Shown: positions 35,101 to 45,728 of the stretch, one piece after another
Numbering within the stretch: position 1 is the stretch's first letter
Layout: every line of letters starts with the position of its first letter
NCBI GenBank assembly: GCA_015039465.1
Contig: MU129989.1
Span: 402,985-466,984 of the forward strand
Reading direction: 5' to 3'
Source: Phlegmacium glaucopus
Lineage: Eukaryota > Basidiomycota > Agaricomycetes > Agaricales > Cortinariaceae
Length of the DNA stretch: 64,000 nucleotides
The notes under the pieces: generated by a model
The model's database searches: none
The model's input: only the letters and a program-made list of their open reading frames with translations
Told to the model about the DNA's origin: nothing
Program-made: the position numbers and the translations under genes

Positions 35101-35766
35101 CACAGATCGATCTTTACGTGAATGACAGTGATATGTCTTTCCTCAAGATCATTCTTGAAGTATGTGTGGTGACATTGGGTGTGAATGTGACTGATGCGAC
35201 TCATGTTCTCAAGGCACCAAAAGACGAAACCAAGTGCCCATATCGCAATGGGACGTTCCTTCTCACCTGTGACATTCCTCAAAACTATCCACGCGAACCC
35301 CCAGAGATTAGATTTGTCACCTTTATTTTACATCCAAACGTGAGTGGCATGATTGTGGCGATGTGTGGGTCCTTGCTCACATTGTCCAAATATCAAGGTC
35401 TCGAAACAAGGAAAGGTGAGCTGTCCAGGCCGATGCAGAGGGTGGATATCTGAGTCTTTCTGCTTTAGGTCTGCGTCGCGGAACTAGGCCGTCTATGGTC
35501 GTCCGATATCACCCTGAAGGAAGTTTTCTCGCTCATCTATGGACTGTTGTTGGAACCTGATTTGGAGAATCCATTGGAGATACAGGCGTCTTTGAAATAT
35601 TGTGCGTTGAAAATGTTAAGTACATTAGGCTGTGTCTCTAACCTCAGGCATCTCAGATGATGATGATGGAACTTTTGCACTTGCAGTGGCTGATGCAGTG
35701 GATGAGCATGCTTCAAAGAGTAGAGATGATTGGAGGCTTGAGCTGGCAAATGCAGATGAGCAATAG
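29185..35766 (+). CDS. Giant RING-like / VWA / E2 ubiquitin-conjugating fusion protein
   Basis: A 27-exon model gives 1611 aa. Exons: 29185-29262, 29315-29436, 29502-29781, 29835-30075, 30126-30179, 30238-30320, 30370-30704, 30772-30893, 30969-31271, 31325-31473, 31529-32029, 32083-32150, 32205-32346, 32659-32868, 32917-33056, 33114-33294, 33377-33843, 33903-34125, 34188-34233, 34285-34605, 34661-34713, 34776-35018, 35073-35159, 35214-35339, 35398-35415, 35469-35601, 35657-35766. Order: ubiquitin-like N-terminus (about 1-70); Cys/His-rich RING-like region (about 200-325: CIICDEF, SPCPAC, NAGCGHLHHAHC, ICPSGC); large middle; VWA domain (about 1190-1375, with VTDGEDTGS); E2 fold (about 1455-1611) with HPN and catalytic Cys1533 (GKVCVAELGRLWSSD). 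One polypeptide may therefore charge and transfer ubiquitin. The VWA metal site looks altered (DTCQWM). Middle exon limits are less sure. Confidence 0.82.
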
Positions 35767-36308
35767 TTGTTACAAATTCTTTAACTCCTCTGATACATGC
35801 TTTTACAACTCATTGCATGAGTTGCCTTTTCTTCATTCTATGACTTCTGCCTTATGACTCATGCCAATTAGTAATTGCTATGAAAACTTCTATTTACTTG
35901 TTCATGTACTGTAGCTAGTTTCTTGAGAATCAAACTTTCTATTTGACCTTTCTCAAACTCTTAAAGACAATATCAAGGTAACTCTTTGACACTCTTAGAG
36001 CTCATTGAATCAAGACATTCTTCAGACTTGACTGTCTAGGGTCAGATCTCTATCTGAATTCTTCAAAGTCATAACTCAAAAGAACTAGCTACTTGATTTC
36101 TTTTCACTCTCTTCTCAGAAGTGAATTGATTTAACAGAAAAAAATCATAACCACACAGCCTCTGGGTCAGTCAGTCCTGTTTGCTTAGCCCAGAAAATGT
36201 CCTCACCCTCATGAGAGGTCTTGATTTTGATGTTGTAACCTTTAGGCCAGTGTGAATGTCTGCATGTCTGCATGTCACTGATTTTTCAACCTCAAAACCA
36301 CTGTCAAT
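35767..36308. other. Intergenic, AT-rich, no gene seen
   Basis: 542 bp after the stop of the VWA-E2 gene, T-rich with no supported exon; it probably includes the 3' UTR. Confidence 0.4.
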
Positions 36309-36680
36309 TCACCAAACTGTGAATTCACCAACCCAGGCAAAGGCACAGAAGGCCATCATTAGACATGCAAAGACGGCAGCATTGAGGGGTTTGTCAAGGC
36401 GATTATGAGGTCTTGGGGTGTATATGATGGGTGATGCTCTTTCCTTTTCGAGCTGGGTGGTGATAATTTCTCTGCTGCCCCTAACATGGGTGTCCATTTC
36501 TATCTTTTAGAATTTCCATGATGCCATGCAAGATGTGCCAGGCCCGTACACCATAGAAGTACTTTGAGATTGTTTTTCCCGGAATTTGATGCCGCAAGGT
36601 TGGAAATGAAAGCCGATAGAAGTGTCTGAGTTGTGGTGCCCCGTCAAGTTCCGGAATCCTTTTCAAATCATGATAAACTA
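36309..36680 (-). pseudogene. Fragment of a Crypton/DIRS-like tyrosine recombinase
   Basis: Two pieces in different frames on the minus strand. The first reads GKTISKYFYGVRAWHILHG, typical of the core-binding part of recombinase genes common in agaric Crypton or DIRS-type elements; the second ends LNAAVFACLMMAFCAFAWVG followed by EFTV, matching the start of the catalytic half. Stops and frame changes separate them and no catalytic Arg/His/Tyr set is left, so this is a fossil. The family call is from remembered motif pattern. Confidence 0.6.
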
Positions 36681-36732
36681 GAAGGCCTGATTCATAAATT
36701 CCACGGGTGGACGTAAGTTGGAAGGTTTACTA

Positions 36733-37340
36733 TTAGGTTCCGTCGCCGTGCCATGGATATGGGCGTGGAAGCCATTTTGATATGGCTACTTCAGGTAGTG
36801 CAATGTTTCGTGGCTTTCCATTGGTATTTGTTGATGAGAATGTAGGCCTTACTTGGCTTGTTGTCATGGGAAGCGGCCGATTTTCTCCCATTGGCCCTGT
36901 GGAAGGGGCCAGCTGCCTCAATGAGCAGATCATTCCACTGATCCAGTGTGGTTGAAATCGGCGACATATTCGGATATCCCGTATTGCGATATGGTCGAGT
37001 AGGAGCTGTAGAGGGGAGGGTAATGTCCTCTTGAAGAGCCAACTGCTGGATTTCATTCACTCGGGATGTATCAAGTGTGTATAGCGCATTCATATTTACT
37101 TGATAATTTATGAACACGTCGGAAGACAACGTTTGTAGGTTTGCTTTTACTGCCTCCTTTCCGCCGGCTCTCCACGACTCCGTTGTTGTCTCCATAAACC
37201 CTTGAAATGGGTGCCTGTATCTGCGTTTCTGACAAGGTAGCAAGCCGAGAGGTGTGAGGGTTAGGGATTAGGAAATCAGCCAACGATGGCAGTAAACGCA
37301 GGCCAATGACGACGGAAGTCAAGCTAACGAAGGGAAAATG
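36733..37340 (-). pseudogene. Possible decayed gene, unrecognised
   Basis: A start at 37340 gives a hydrophobic leader (MHFPFVSLTSVVIGLRLL) like a signal peptide. The more protein-like continuation (MNALYTLDTSRVNEIQQLAL and DQWNDLLIEAAGPFH) lies in another frame and ends at 36791. No intron joins them cleanly, so either a frameshift or an unseen splice is involved. Family unknown; this may be chance coding potential. Confidence 0.25.
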
Positions 37341-37463
37341 CATGTTCTGAAATTGAGATTGGAAATATGTGTTAGTCAACACATTCCCATGAATGACTAC
37401 GACGTCCCCAAATATAATGGAGTATTTACCCGCAAAGTAACCGTGGCAACAGCGTCGAACCAA

Positions 37464-38612
37464 CTATGCGTCCCAGAGCAATCGAAGTCCTGGTATTACA
37501 AGACCTCTCTTTGGTTCGTCAAGATTAACACTCCACACCTGCGTATCTTTAATGGGGGCTTTTTTAGGAAACGGGATTCTCTGGTGAAGCTCCCCTTCCT
37601 TTGGACGCCCGATGTAGCCATCATAAAGGGGCATAACACATTTCACAGGCGTGATGAACTTGAGAAAGCGCAACACAACGGTCCTTGTGTCTTTGTGGAT
37701 TGCGAGCGTTGAACGTTCAAATCGAGCCAGGACAGTTCCTATAGGTGCAGGAGAATCATCAGTTTTAGAGTGTCGAGAGACGGCGACTTGTATACGTACC
37801 TGTGTAAGGTGTACCTCCGCGCGATGCACGATTATCGAAAAAATGTCTACGGAATGGCATCATGATCTTGCCTTGCTCAGTGATGACAGAGATATAGTGC
37901 CCATCGTTACTCAAGTCGATGGTAAATGTGTCATCCAATGTATAAAGAACTTGACCTAGAGTATAAATGAAGTATCTGTGGGAAAAAGTCGATAAAATTG
38001 CGTCCAAGTCGTCTGGAACCAATCCCTCTTCTCTGAGTTTTTGATATAGAGGGACATATGTTTTTGAGATAGTGCAAAGTGGCCGCCACCATGGTTGCCC
38101 GTTTCCTCGGAGGAGGTCCGAACCACTCGCGAAAGACGCAGGATCGTCGCTTAATGTAACTCGGAAGCGTAGTTCTCCTGCAATGCGGGGTTTTCCTGGC
38201 GGAATGGTGTAATATAGGAACGCCTTGGTGTCTGGTGGGAAGGGCCACATGGTGCCTGCCGGGCTTGTCCTGTCATAGGCCAAACGTTTTGTAGCTCTAC
38301 GAGTCGATGGATCGTGTAGGTCAATATGAGCAGTATATATAGTTTTATTGCCAAGAGAAAGACGTTGTTGTTTCTTCTCGACGAACTTATTTGGATCAAG
38401 GGTGACGATAAGTTCGCGGTCGGATTTCTTCTGTAAAGGAATGAACGCGTGAAGCCGGTTGGCTAAGGAAGGTATTGAGTACCAGTGCTTACAACGTAGT
38501 ATGATCTTCTTTCGCGTCGATTTCTGTTTGATGATATCCTTCCAAGTATGCTTTCTGAGGGGCCGCCATGTGTGCACGAAAGGATTCGAAAGGTAGGGTG
38601 ACGGAAAGACAT
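37464..38612 (-). CDS. Unknown protein, paralog B of a two-copy family
   Basis: Model (minus): 38612-38493, 38430-37800, 37738-37464; 341 aa, same three-exon structure as the copy at 20872-21992. The start ATG aligns with that of paralog A (TTTCCGTCACC versus TTTTCGTCACC just after it). The first intron contains a stop in the frame of exon 1 or breaks similarity if retained, which fixes the gene structure for both copies. Conserved blocks: KKQQRLSLGNK, GELRFRVTLSDDPASFASGS, WRPLCTISKTYVPLYQKLRE, TVVLRFLKFITPVKCVMPLY and a terminal GLRLLWDA. No known domain, no membrane segment. Dispersed rather than tandem duplication. Confidence 0.7.
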
Positions 38613-39602
38613 GGAATGACTTTGGATGGACAGTCACCTAGTCACTAATCAACTTTAGAGGTCTGGTTAGTGTTTTACGAATTTTTCATTCAGGTTGCTC
38701 AATAACAGCCTATGCGGTTCTGAATCTTTATAAAGTTCAACTGTTCGAGCTACTTGGCTAGCTCCTTCCAACCATCACGTGCAAATCCACTCAAAGCCAA
38801 ACAATTTAACAAACTCGACGCGTCAATTGATGAACGCGTCGTATGATCAGAGAATGAAATTCCTCCATATAATAAAAATGGAACCTCGAACCAGACCATG
38901 GATGGTGAAGTCTATTCTACAGCCAGTTACATGCTAGGCCTTTCGAAAATTTATGTGTGCGCCTTTGTTTGGCTTGGATCCCGTCGCGTCGAATTCATTG
39001 GATCACATGATTAAAAACTATGGCTCGTGGGAATAAAGAGCGTGGAATTTTTTTGCGCCAGTATCAAGGACGCGTTTAGTAGTAAAGCTGATCGACTTAT
39101 CATCAGTGTCACATCGAAGTCTGGCTACGGGAGACCAGCAGCTATCCGCATAGTTGAGTTTCACTGGGGCTCAGCGCTCAAATCTCGTTCCCAGGTGGTT
39201 GAATATATTACTGTAACCTCACCATAGGTTTCATGGGCACTCATCTGTTTCAGTGTTTGTTGGCGTACAGATGGGATTTCACTTGTTGCGTTCCTCGATC
39301 TTCTCGCCTTACAATCACTTCCTCCTCAATTACTTCTAGACATTAAATAAACTGTCTCCTTTATACCGTTTTCGCCAGCCTAGGCTTGCTACAGAATGTA
39401 TATGTACACGTAGATATTCGAAGCTACCTACATACATCTTTAGGGAAGTTTTTTTTTGAAGTTGATTGAGGAATGTCCGATGGGATTTTGAGGACTCGAA
39501 TATAACATCATTGACTCGAGCCAAAAGAAAAAAAAGTAGGCAAAAACAAAAAAGAAAGAGCGAACCTCCGAACCCAAACCTGCTCACATCCAAAAAAAGG
39601 AA
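38613..39602. other. Intergenic, no gene seen
   Basis: 990 bp between paralog B and the 3' end of the BAP31-like gene. It contains several ACGCG cores near 38818-38842. A 20 bp stretch at 39119 (GTCTGGCTACGGGAGACCAG) resembles 22541-22560, the upstream side of paralog A. No exon supported. Confidence 0.4.
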
Positions 39603-40614
39603 TCAATCAACCTTCTTATCCGACCCCTGACCCGTAATTGTATTCAGTTCTGTAGCTAGCCTGTCGTATTCGGCGTTATTCTGGGATGCTTGTTTTTTGA
39701 GGATGTCTGTGGGACGGAAATTAGTGAACGAAAAGATATGAGAAGGGGACGAAAGGTAAAATGCACCGAAATCGCGTTGGGTCTTCTTCGCTTGTTCTAG
39801 TTGTTTTTTGAGGCTGGCAATTTCTTTAGCCGCGTCTTCGTTTTGTGCACCGGACGTGCTTGAGTTGGAAGTTGACTGGATAAGGTGTGATAAAGTAAGC
39901 ATTGGGGGGATGGGGGGAGGAAGACACAAAGAGAAAGAATAAAACAAACGAGGTAGGACATACACTCTTTTTCAACTTCGCGTATTCTTCTTGAGTATGT
40001 AAAAGGTCGAGGATGATATAAAATGTCCGTGTGAGGACGAGGGAGAGGAAAAGGCAGAAGCCTGTTAGATAGACATTGCGTTGAGCGCTAAAGTTGGTTT
40101 CATAAGAAAGTGTGAAAGTAAATGGGAAGAGGATATAGATCGTACTAGAATTTCTTCGCAGCCAAGTTGGTGTCGGATCTGACGTCTGAGATGATACCTC
40201 CTCTACCCGATTTCGCCATGTCTACCTCGGCGGTGATACGGAACATGCGTTGAACGGCGTCTGCGAAGAGGATAGCGACAAATCTATTTTCCACGTTCCA
40301 GATGAAAACAGAACAGGGATGAAAGGGAACGAAGCAAATACATGAAAGAGATCTTGAGACCATACGCGATTTTCGCTATTATGGGTGATTGAGATAGGAA
40401 TGAGAAGAGGCGTTTGCGGATTGCGTATGGTAAGGGTGCAACTAGCAGACAAAATGTCACCATCTAAGTGATCATTAGGACGTCAGTTAAAACGGGATGG
40501 GAACTGGCAATACGAACTTCTGCTGCTAGGAGCAAGAAAGTCAAGGAGTAACTATTGTTCCATTAGTCATTGTAGTTTGTTCTATCCATTAAAAATAACT
40601 TACTAGATAGTCAT
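39603..40614 (-). CDS. BAP31/YET-family endoplasmic reticulum membrane protein
   Basis: Model (minus): 40614-40604, 40551-40518, 40463-40342, 40283-40146, 40087-39964, 39875-39767, 39706-39603; 213 aa. BAP31 homologs are ER membrane proteins that act in quality control and export of membrane cargo. Three membrane helices are visible: near the N-terminus (LTFLLLAAEMVTFCLLVAPL), a central one (ISFIFVAILFADAVQRM) and a third (NVYLTGFCLFLSLVLTRTFY) ending at the conserved RTFY. A cytosolic coiled coil (IASLKKQLEQAKKTQRDF) follows. The C-terminus is KKVD, a dilysine ER-retrieval signal. The first exon is only 11 nt. Shares a short promoter with UBP6. Confidence 0.9.
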
Positions 40615-40843
40615 GATGGTTGTAATGAAAGATGTTGAAAGGCGGGCGTTGTTTTATAGTCGCAGTGGTGATGTACGTGGAGGTCGCTGTTCAAGACAGC
40701 GCACTTTACACGCAGCAACCTGACGTCACTTGTGTGTGACAAGTGACTGATGGGTATGACTAATTAGGTGACGCGTCCCTCTGCTACAAAATGTATGCGC
40801 CACTTCAGACTCCTAACAAACCCATTGTCAGCATCAACCAAAG
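40615..40843. promoter_or_regulatory. Bidirectional promoter, BAP31-like / UBP6
   Basis: 229 bp between the two start codons. It contains GTGACGCGTCC at about 40770, an ACGCG box, and a repeated GTGAC/GTCAC motif. The shortness suggests co-regulation of the two genes. Confidence 0.45.
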
Positions 40844-43770
40844 ATGTCGCCTCTATCTGTTCATATAAAACATGCAGGAAAAGTCTACGATATTCAATTG
40901 GATACAGATCTTCCCCCTAGCGTGTTCAAAGACGCCATCTATCATGCCACGGGCGTTCCACCAGATCGTATGAAAGTTATGGTCAAAGGAGGTGTTTTGA
41001 AAGTAGATATTTTCAAAGGGATGAAATTTGAGATTGAGATTGCTGATGGTGTGAATTGTAGGATGATTCCAATTGGAAAAAGATTGGTCCGAAGGAGGTG
41101 TGGTCTTCTCTATCTCTCCATATTCTCTGTGACCTCAATTCTTCATATTGAAATGTAGGGCCAAACGTTTATGGTGATAGGTGCAGCTGGGGAACTACCA
41201 CAACCGCCTCCAAAGCCTATTGTCTTCCTTGAAGGTTTAATCTCCCTCTTCATGTAATCCAACATGTATCCTGATTCCATTTGTGTATTTTTTATAAAGA
41301 CATGGACGATTCGGAACTGGCAGAAACGGTCTGTCTTCCCTTGATATTCCTACTTTTCCTTCCATGCTTATTCTTTGATAGCTTGCGAAACCTGTCGGAT
41401 TAGTCAAGTATGAACTACATCCATCCTACTTGATGAACGTTAACCATCTCTCTTCAAACAGCCTCGGTAATACGTGTTACATGAACGCGACGGTACAAGC
41501 TCTTCGTGCTCTCCCCGAGCTTCAGGTCGCTCTGAACGCGTAAATACTCTCATTATCCACGGTCGACCTACATAATCCATAACCTAATCTCTAATAGTCC
41601 AGCACTCCAATCATCCACTCCTCTTCCAGCCGCACTCAGAGACCTATATAAAAACATGACACGCACAACAGATAGCATCGTACCCCGTGGATTTTTGGAA
41701 GTTTTACGAGAGGTTTGTCTTTATTTTTTTTGCTTCTGAATGATGCTGATCGCCGTTTATTGCATTTCAATATCGTTATTCTTTTGTTAAATCCTATTTT
41801 TACAAAGGTCAATCCACAATTTGGAGAAACCGACCGTAGTGGAAACCCTATGAACACATTGAGAGGGGCAGGATATGCACAGCAAGGTAGATTATCATCC
41901 CCTCCTCTGAATACTCGTGCATCTAACCTACCCTTCTTTTCCTTAGACGCAGAAGAGTGTTATGCATGCATCATCAACACCCTCCGCAACCTCCCAGGTC
42001 TAAACGCGTCCGGATCCAGTTCAGCCACAGGAGCGGAAGCTCAAATAGGTGGTAAAAAATTCGTGGATCAGTTTTTGATTGGTGAAATGAGAAGAGAGTG
42101 AGATTTTGGTTTCTCTTTTTCGACTTTCTTTTATGAATGGTTTGAACTTTGTGATTGTAATTTCGGTCCTTCAAATTGTTCCCCATCTGCCATTTCTGGC
42201 TATCGGTCTTGAACTCTGAATCTCAAATACTGATGATCTACTCCTTATTTTATTAGATTAAAATGTGATGAATCTCCAGAAGAACCTGCAACAGTAGTCA
42301 CCGAACAAATTCTTAAAATCGAATGCAACATTTCAAAAACGACGAGTTTCATGTTGACTGGGATCATGGACGTAAGTTCCTATTGTTCAGCTAAATAATC
42401 GAACTACTACTAACGGATCCCCTCGCATTCACAGTCTCTCGACAGTCAAGTAGAAAAATTCTCTCCTACCTTGGGAAGAAACGCCCTCTACACTCAAAAA
42501 TCGCGTCTTACACGGTTGCCGGGTTATTTGACGGTTCATATGGTTAGGTTTGCTTGGAAAGCTGATATCGGGAAGAAGGCGAAGATCGTGGTATGTAAAA
42601 ACTTTGATTGTCTTTGGCTACTTTGACCTGACAATCCTTTTTTTTTGTTCCTACTTTCCTCTACCCCTTGAACTCATGTCTAAATCAATGACGCGTTGAT
42701 CTCGTTCGAATATTAGCGCCGAGTAAAATTCCCACTCGAATTCGACGCTTTAGATCTTGTCACAGATGAATTGAAAGCCAAACTATTACCTGCTAGTAGG
42801 AAAATCAAGGAAGTAGAGAAGGAAAGAGCGGAGAGGAGGAAGGTTAGGAAGAGGACTAAAGCTGCCGGTGGGGCTTCGTCATCGTCGACTGCGGCTGTTG
42901 TTGTTGGACCAGCAGGAGGCTCAGGAGATGTAGAAATGTCCGATGCCACCACTGTCACTGTCACCGCTTCAGCATCAGCATCCAACAACGAAGACACGAC
43001 AGCCAAAGAGGACAAGGGTAAAGCACCCGTTCTGGCAGGCGATTTGGAAGACGAAGGCACATACCGTACTAAAGAAGCAGCCGAATTTGGGGCTCTTGTG
43101 GATTCAAGTCTGAAACAAGATTTGGGAAGTAGTACGACGGGGCTGTATGAACTTGTCGGTCTGTATTTTATTTTTCTTCTCTTTCTTTCTGCTTTCTTCC
43201 CCAGCTGTTTTATCATTCCTAAGTGCTAATTTTTCAACATTAATTATTCTAGCCATTGTGACACATAAAGGCGCTGCAGCTGATTCGGGTCATTATATCG
43301 GATTCGTCAAGAAGAGTGTTTTCCATGCTGCTAAAGCGCAAGCCAATCGCAATCCTAATACCACGTCCGTACCGTTCACGTTACCCGAAGATATCGCAGC
43401 AGTCATCACAGATCCGGTGGCTAGGTCTTTAGCAACTTCGTTAATGGCTTCTAGACCTTTTGATCCTTCAGCTGTGCCGCCCAGTCAGTTGGCGAGGATG
43501 GTGAGTGGGTTTGCGGGGGGAGAACAAGGAGACAACGGCGGCCAAGGGGAAGAAGGTTCAACAACCGATTCAACTTCCGCACCACCCATTTCTTCAGCCT
43601 CGGCCTCGGTAATAGACGACAGAGCCCTCGAGTTGGAAGACGATGAAGATTGGTACAAATTCGATGATGAGAAAGTGACTGATTTTCCCAAGGAAAAATT
43701 ACCTACTCTTGAGGGAGGTGGAGAGGATTCATCGGCCTATGTGTTGGTTTATAGGAGTAAGGCGTTGTGA
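40844..43770 (+). CDS. ubp6: Proteasome-associated ubiquitin carboxyl-terminal hydrolase UBP6/USP14
   Basis: Thirteen exons (40844-41002, 41062-41097, 41159-41234, 41300-41328, 41382-41407, 41462-41539, 41598-41712, 41808-41886, 41947-42097, 42257-42371, 42435-42590, 42717-43158, 43253-43770) give 659 aa with all phases matching. UBP6 docks on the proteasome base through an N-terminal ubiquitin-like domain (about 1-80, ending GQTFMVIGAAGELP) and trims ubiquitin from substrates. The Cys box NLGNTCYMNATVQAL places the nucleophile at C114; the His box is GAAADSGHYIGF with H501. The insert between the two (about 380-460) is basic then Ser/Thr/Asp-rich, and a second low-complexity insert precedes the final YVLVYRSKAL, both longer than in yeast. 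Confidence 0.95.
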
Positions 43771-43960
43771 ATGTGTAGGGGCCTTTGGTGCAATGAGAGG
43801 ATGAGTCTCCCACCAACACTTGGTAGATCCCACCAGTCAATGAACAATTTTTGATACATGTACTTTTGTGGTTAGCAATTCGGGTTAAATTTAGATGTTC
43901 GAGGTGAATATTATATAAAGGCCCGCAAGACAAAGCCCGTAAGGTTTAAATTTTTTCCGC

Positions 43961-45127
43961 ATGACAGACGTCGCGACGCCTCCCAGGGCTTGGGCCCCGC
44001 CTTTGAACAACAAGCTCTATCGCCTCGATGAGGATGAAAAGGATTTCTTCAAGAAGGAAACTAAAATCAAGGATGATGAAGAGTTGAAACAACATATCCT
44101 TGACGTGCAGAGCAAAGCATATTCAGTAGGGATTTTCGTCCTCCGTTATTTAATCGAATCGATGGAGTAGCTGATTTTTTCTTTTTGTGTTGCGGCTAGG
44201 TTTTTCAATATGTTTGCATTCGTGTATTCGGGTTCGCAAGGTAGGCTACGGTCAAGAGTGAAGAAGGGAAGGTAACTTTGAGATTTTATCTTTTCAGGAT
44301 GAGATTAGCTCGCCTTCCGGCGTATCAGGACCTGCTCAAGCTCGGAAGGGAGAGGAAAGGTGCAATATTTATCGACCTTGGATGTTGCTGTATGTTTTAG
44401 TATTGATGTTTTTTTCTCTTTCCACTGATCTTATACGTCTGCAGTTGGAAACGACGTCAGAAAGGTTGTTCAAGACGGCTATCCTGTGGAGAATACTCTC
44501 GCTTTAGATCTTCGTGGAGGTAATCAGTTCCCTTGGAGAAATAAAAATATAAAAATATACTCATCAAGACCGACCCATCCCACAGATCTCTGGCATCTCG
44601 GACATGAACTATTCAAGTCCACACCGGAATCTTTCCCAGTCCCCTTCTTGGAGGGTAATATCCTCGATTCCAACTTCTTGGAGGAACCAGAAGGACCTTT
44701 TGCACTGAAGACACCGGTTATTACACCTATTCCTTCATTGAAGACTCTCACATCTCTGAACCTACTCCGCGGGCATGTATCTGCGATATACGTAGCCTCA
44801 TTTTTCCACCTATTTTCAGAGCAAGATCAGCTGCGCATCGCCAAAAAACTTGCAAGTCTACTCTCGCCAGAACCTGGATCAATGTTACTTGGTATCCATC
44901 TTGGACACCACATAGAAGGGATTTGGGGCCGAGATACCGTTAATATCAGGATATTCTGTCACTCACCAGAATCGTGGAAGGTGATGTGGGATAATGTTTT
45001 TGGAAAGGGACAAGTCGAGGTCAAGGCTAGGTTAAAAGCCGGGCTTGGAGGGGTTGATTACTTTGGGTCTTTCCCAGGTAATACGACACCGTATTATGAA
45101 CTAGAGTGGTCTGTTACTCGCTTGTAG
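43961..45127 (+). CDS. SAM-dependent methyltransferase, AusD-like
   Basis: Model: 43961-44125, 44200-44240, 44298-44389, 44445-44519, 44586-45127; 304 aa. Motif I of class I methyltransferases is IDLGCCFGNDVRKVV, formed across the fourth intron boundary; the DGYPVENTLALDLR acidic strand and LGHELFK follow. This set is typical of fungal enzymes related to AusD and other O-methyltransferases of terpenoid and meroterpenoid pathways, acting in the cytosol on carboxyl or hydroxyl groups; the substrate here is unknown. The gene lies 600 bp upstream of two P450 genes on the same strand, which suggests a small specialised-metabolism group. Confidence 0.82.
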
Positions 45128-45728
45128 ATTAGGTTAGATCTCTAGATGTCAGGCCTGGGACTCACGGAATAACAATCAGCCTGAGTGAACCGGTCAAGGA
45201 TTTTATTATCATCTATTTTTATAGACGAATTGAAGGGTTTGGACAGTTGTGGCTCCTAGGGCTTTCCAAGCCGCCAGTGCCCAACTTGAACATCCACGGC
45301 GTCTTAAATGCGAAGAGGTATTCAAGGCAAGAAGTTCCCTGTTACGTGAAAGTTGAAAGTTGAATTGCATCGCGCTAAACGATAGTGTCAACCAGGAAAC
45401 AAGAAACCTCAAGCTCAAGATTAGCCTCTCAAGCTCTCAAGCTGAATAGAGCACCTTGAGGAAAGCGGCGCCACCACACGTGATCGAATTACTTAGATAA
45501 CGGCATTTTCCGTGTCATGGCTACATGGGTTTAGTTCTGGATTTATTTAGCGCCAATCTGCAGTCTGCTAGAGTCTGCTGGTATGTAGGTTCATCAAAAC
45601 ACCCGACCACCTGAAACGTGAGAGGATATGCAGAGGTTTTGTGGACTACTTAAGCCTGCTGGCATGTCTATCCTGCGTTCAAATTGGTTACCTCTTCACT
45701 TTCCGGGTCACAAGCCAACGTACATGAT
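45128..45728. other. Intergenic gap with first copy of the P450 flanking repeat
   Basis: 601 bp upstream of P450 copy A. From about 45210 to 45440 it repeats the sequence found after each P450 gene (starting TTTTTATAGACGAATTGAA), implying that a third, earlier P450 unit once lay here or that the flank itself was triplicated. The remainder is the promoter of copy A. Confidence 0.6.
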
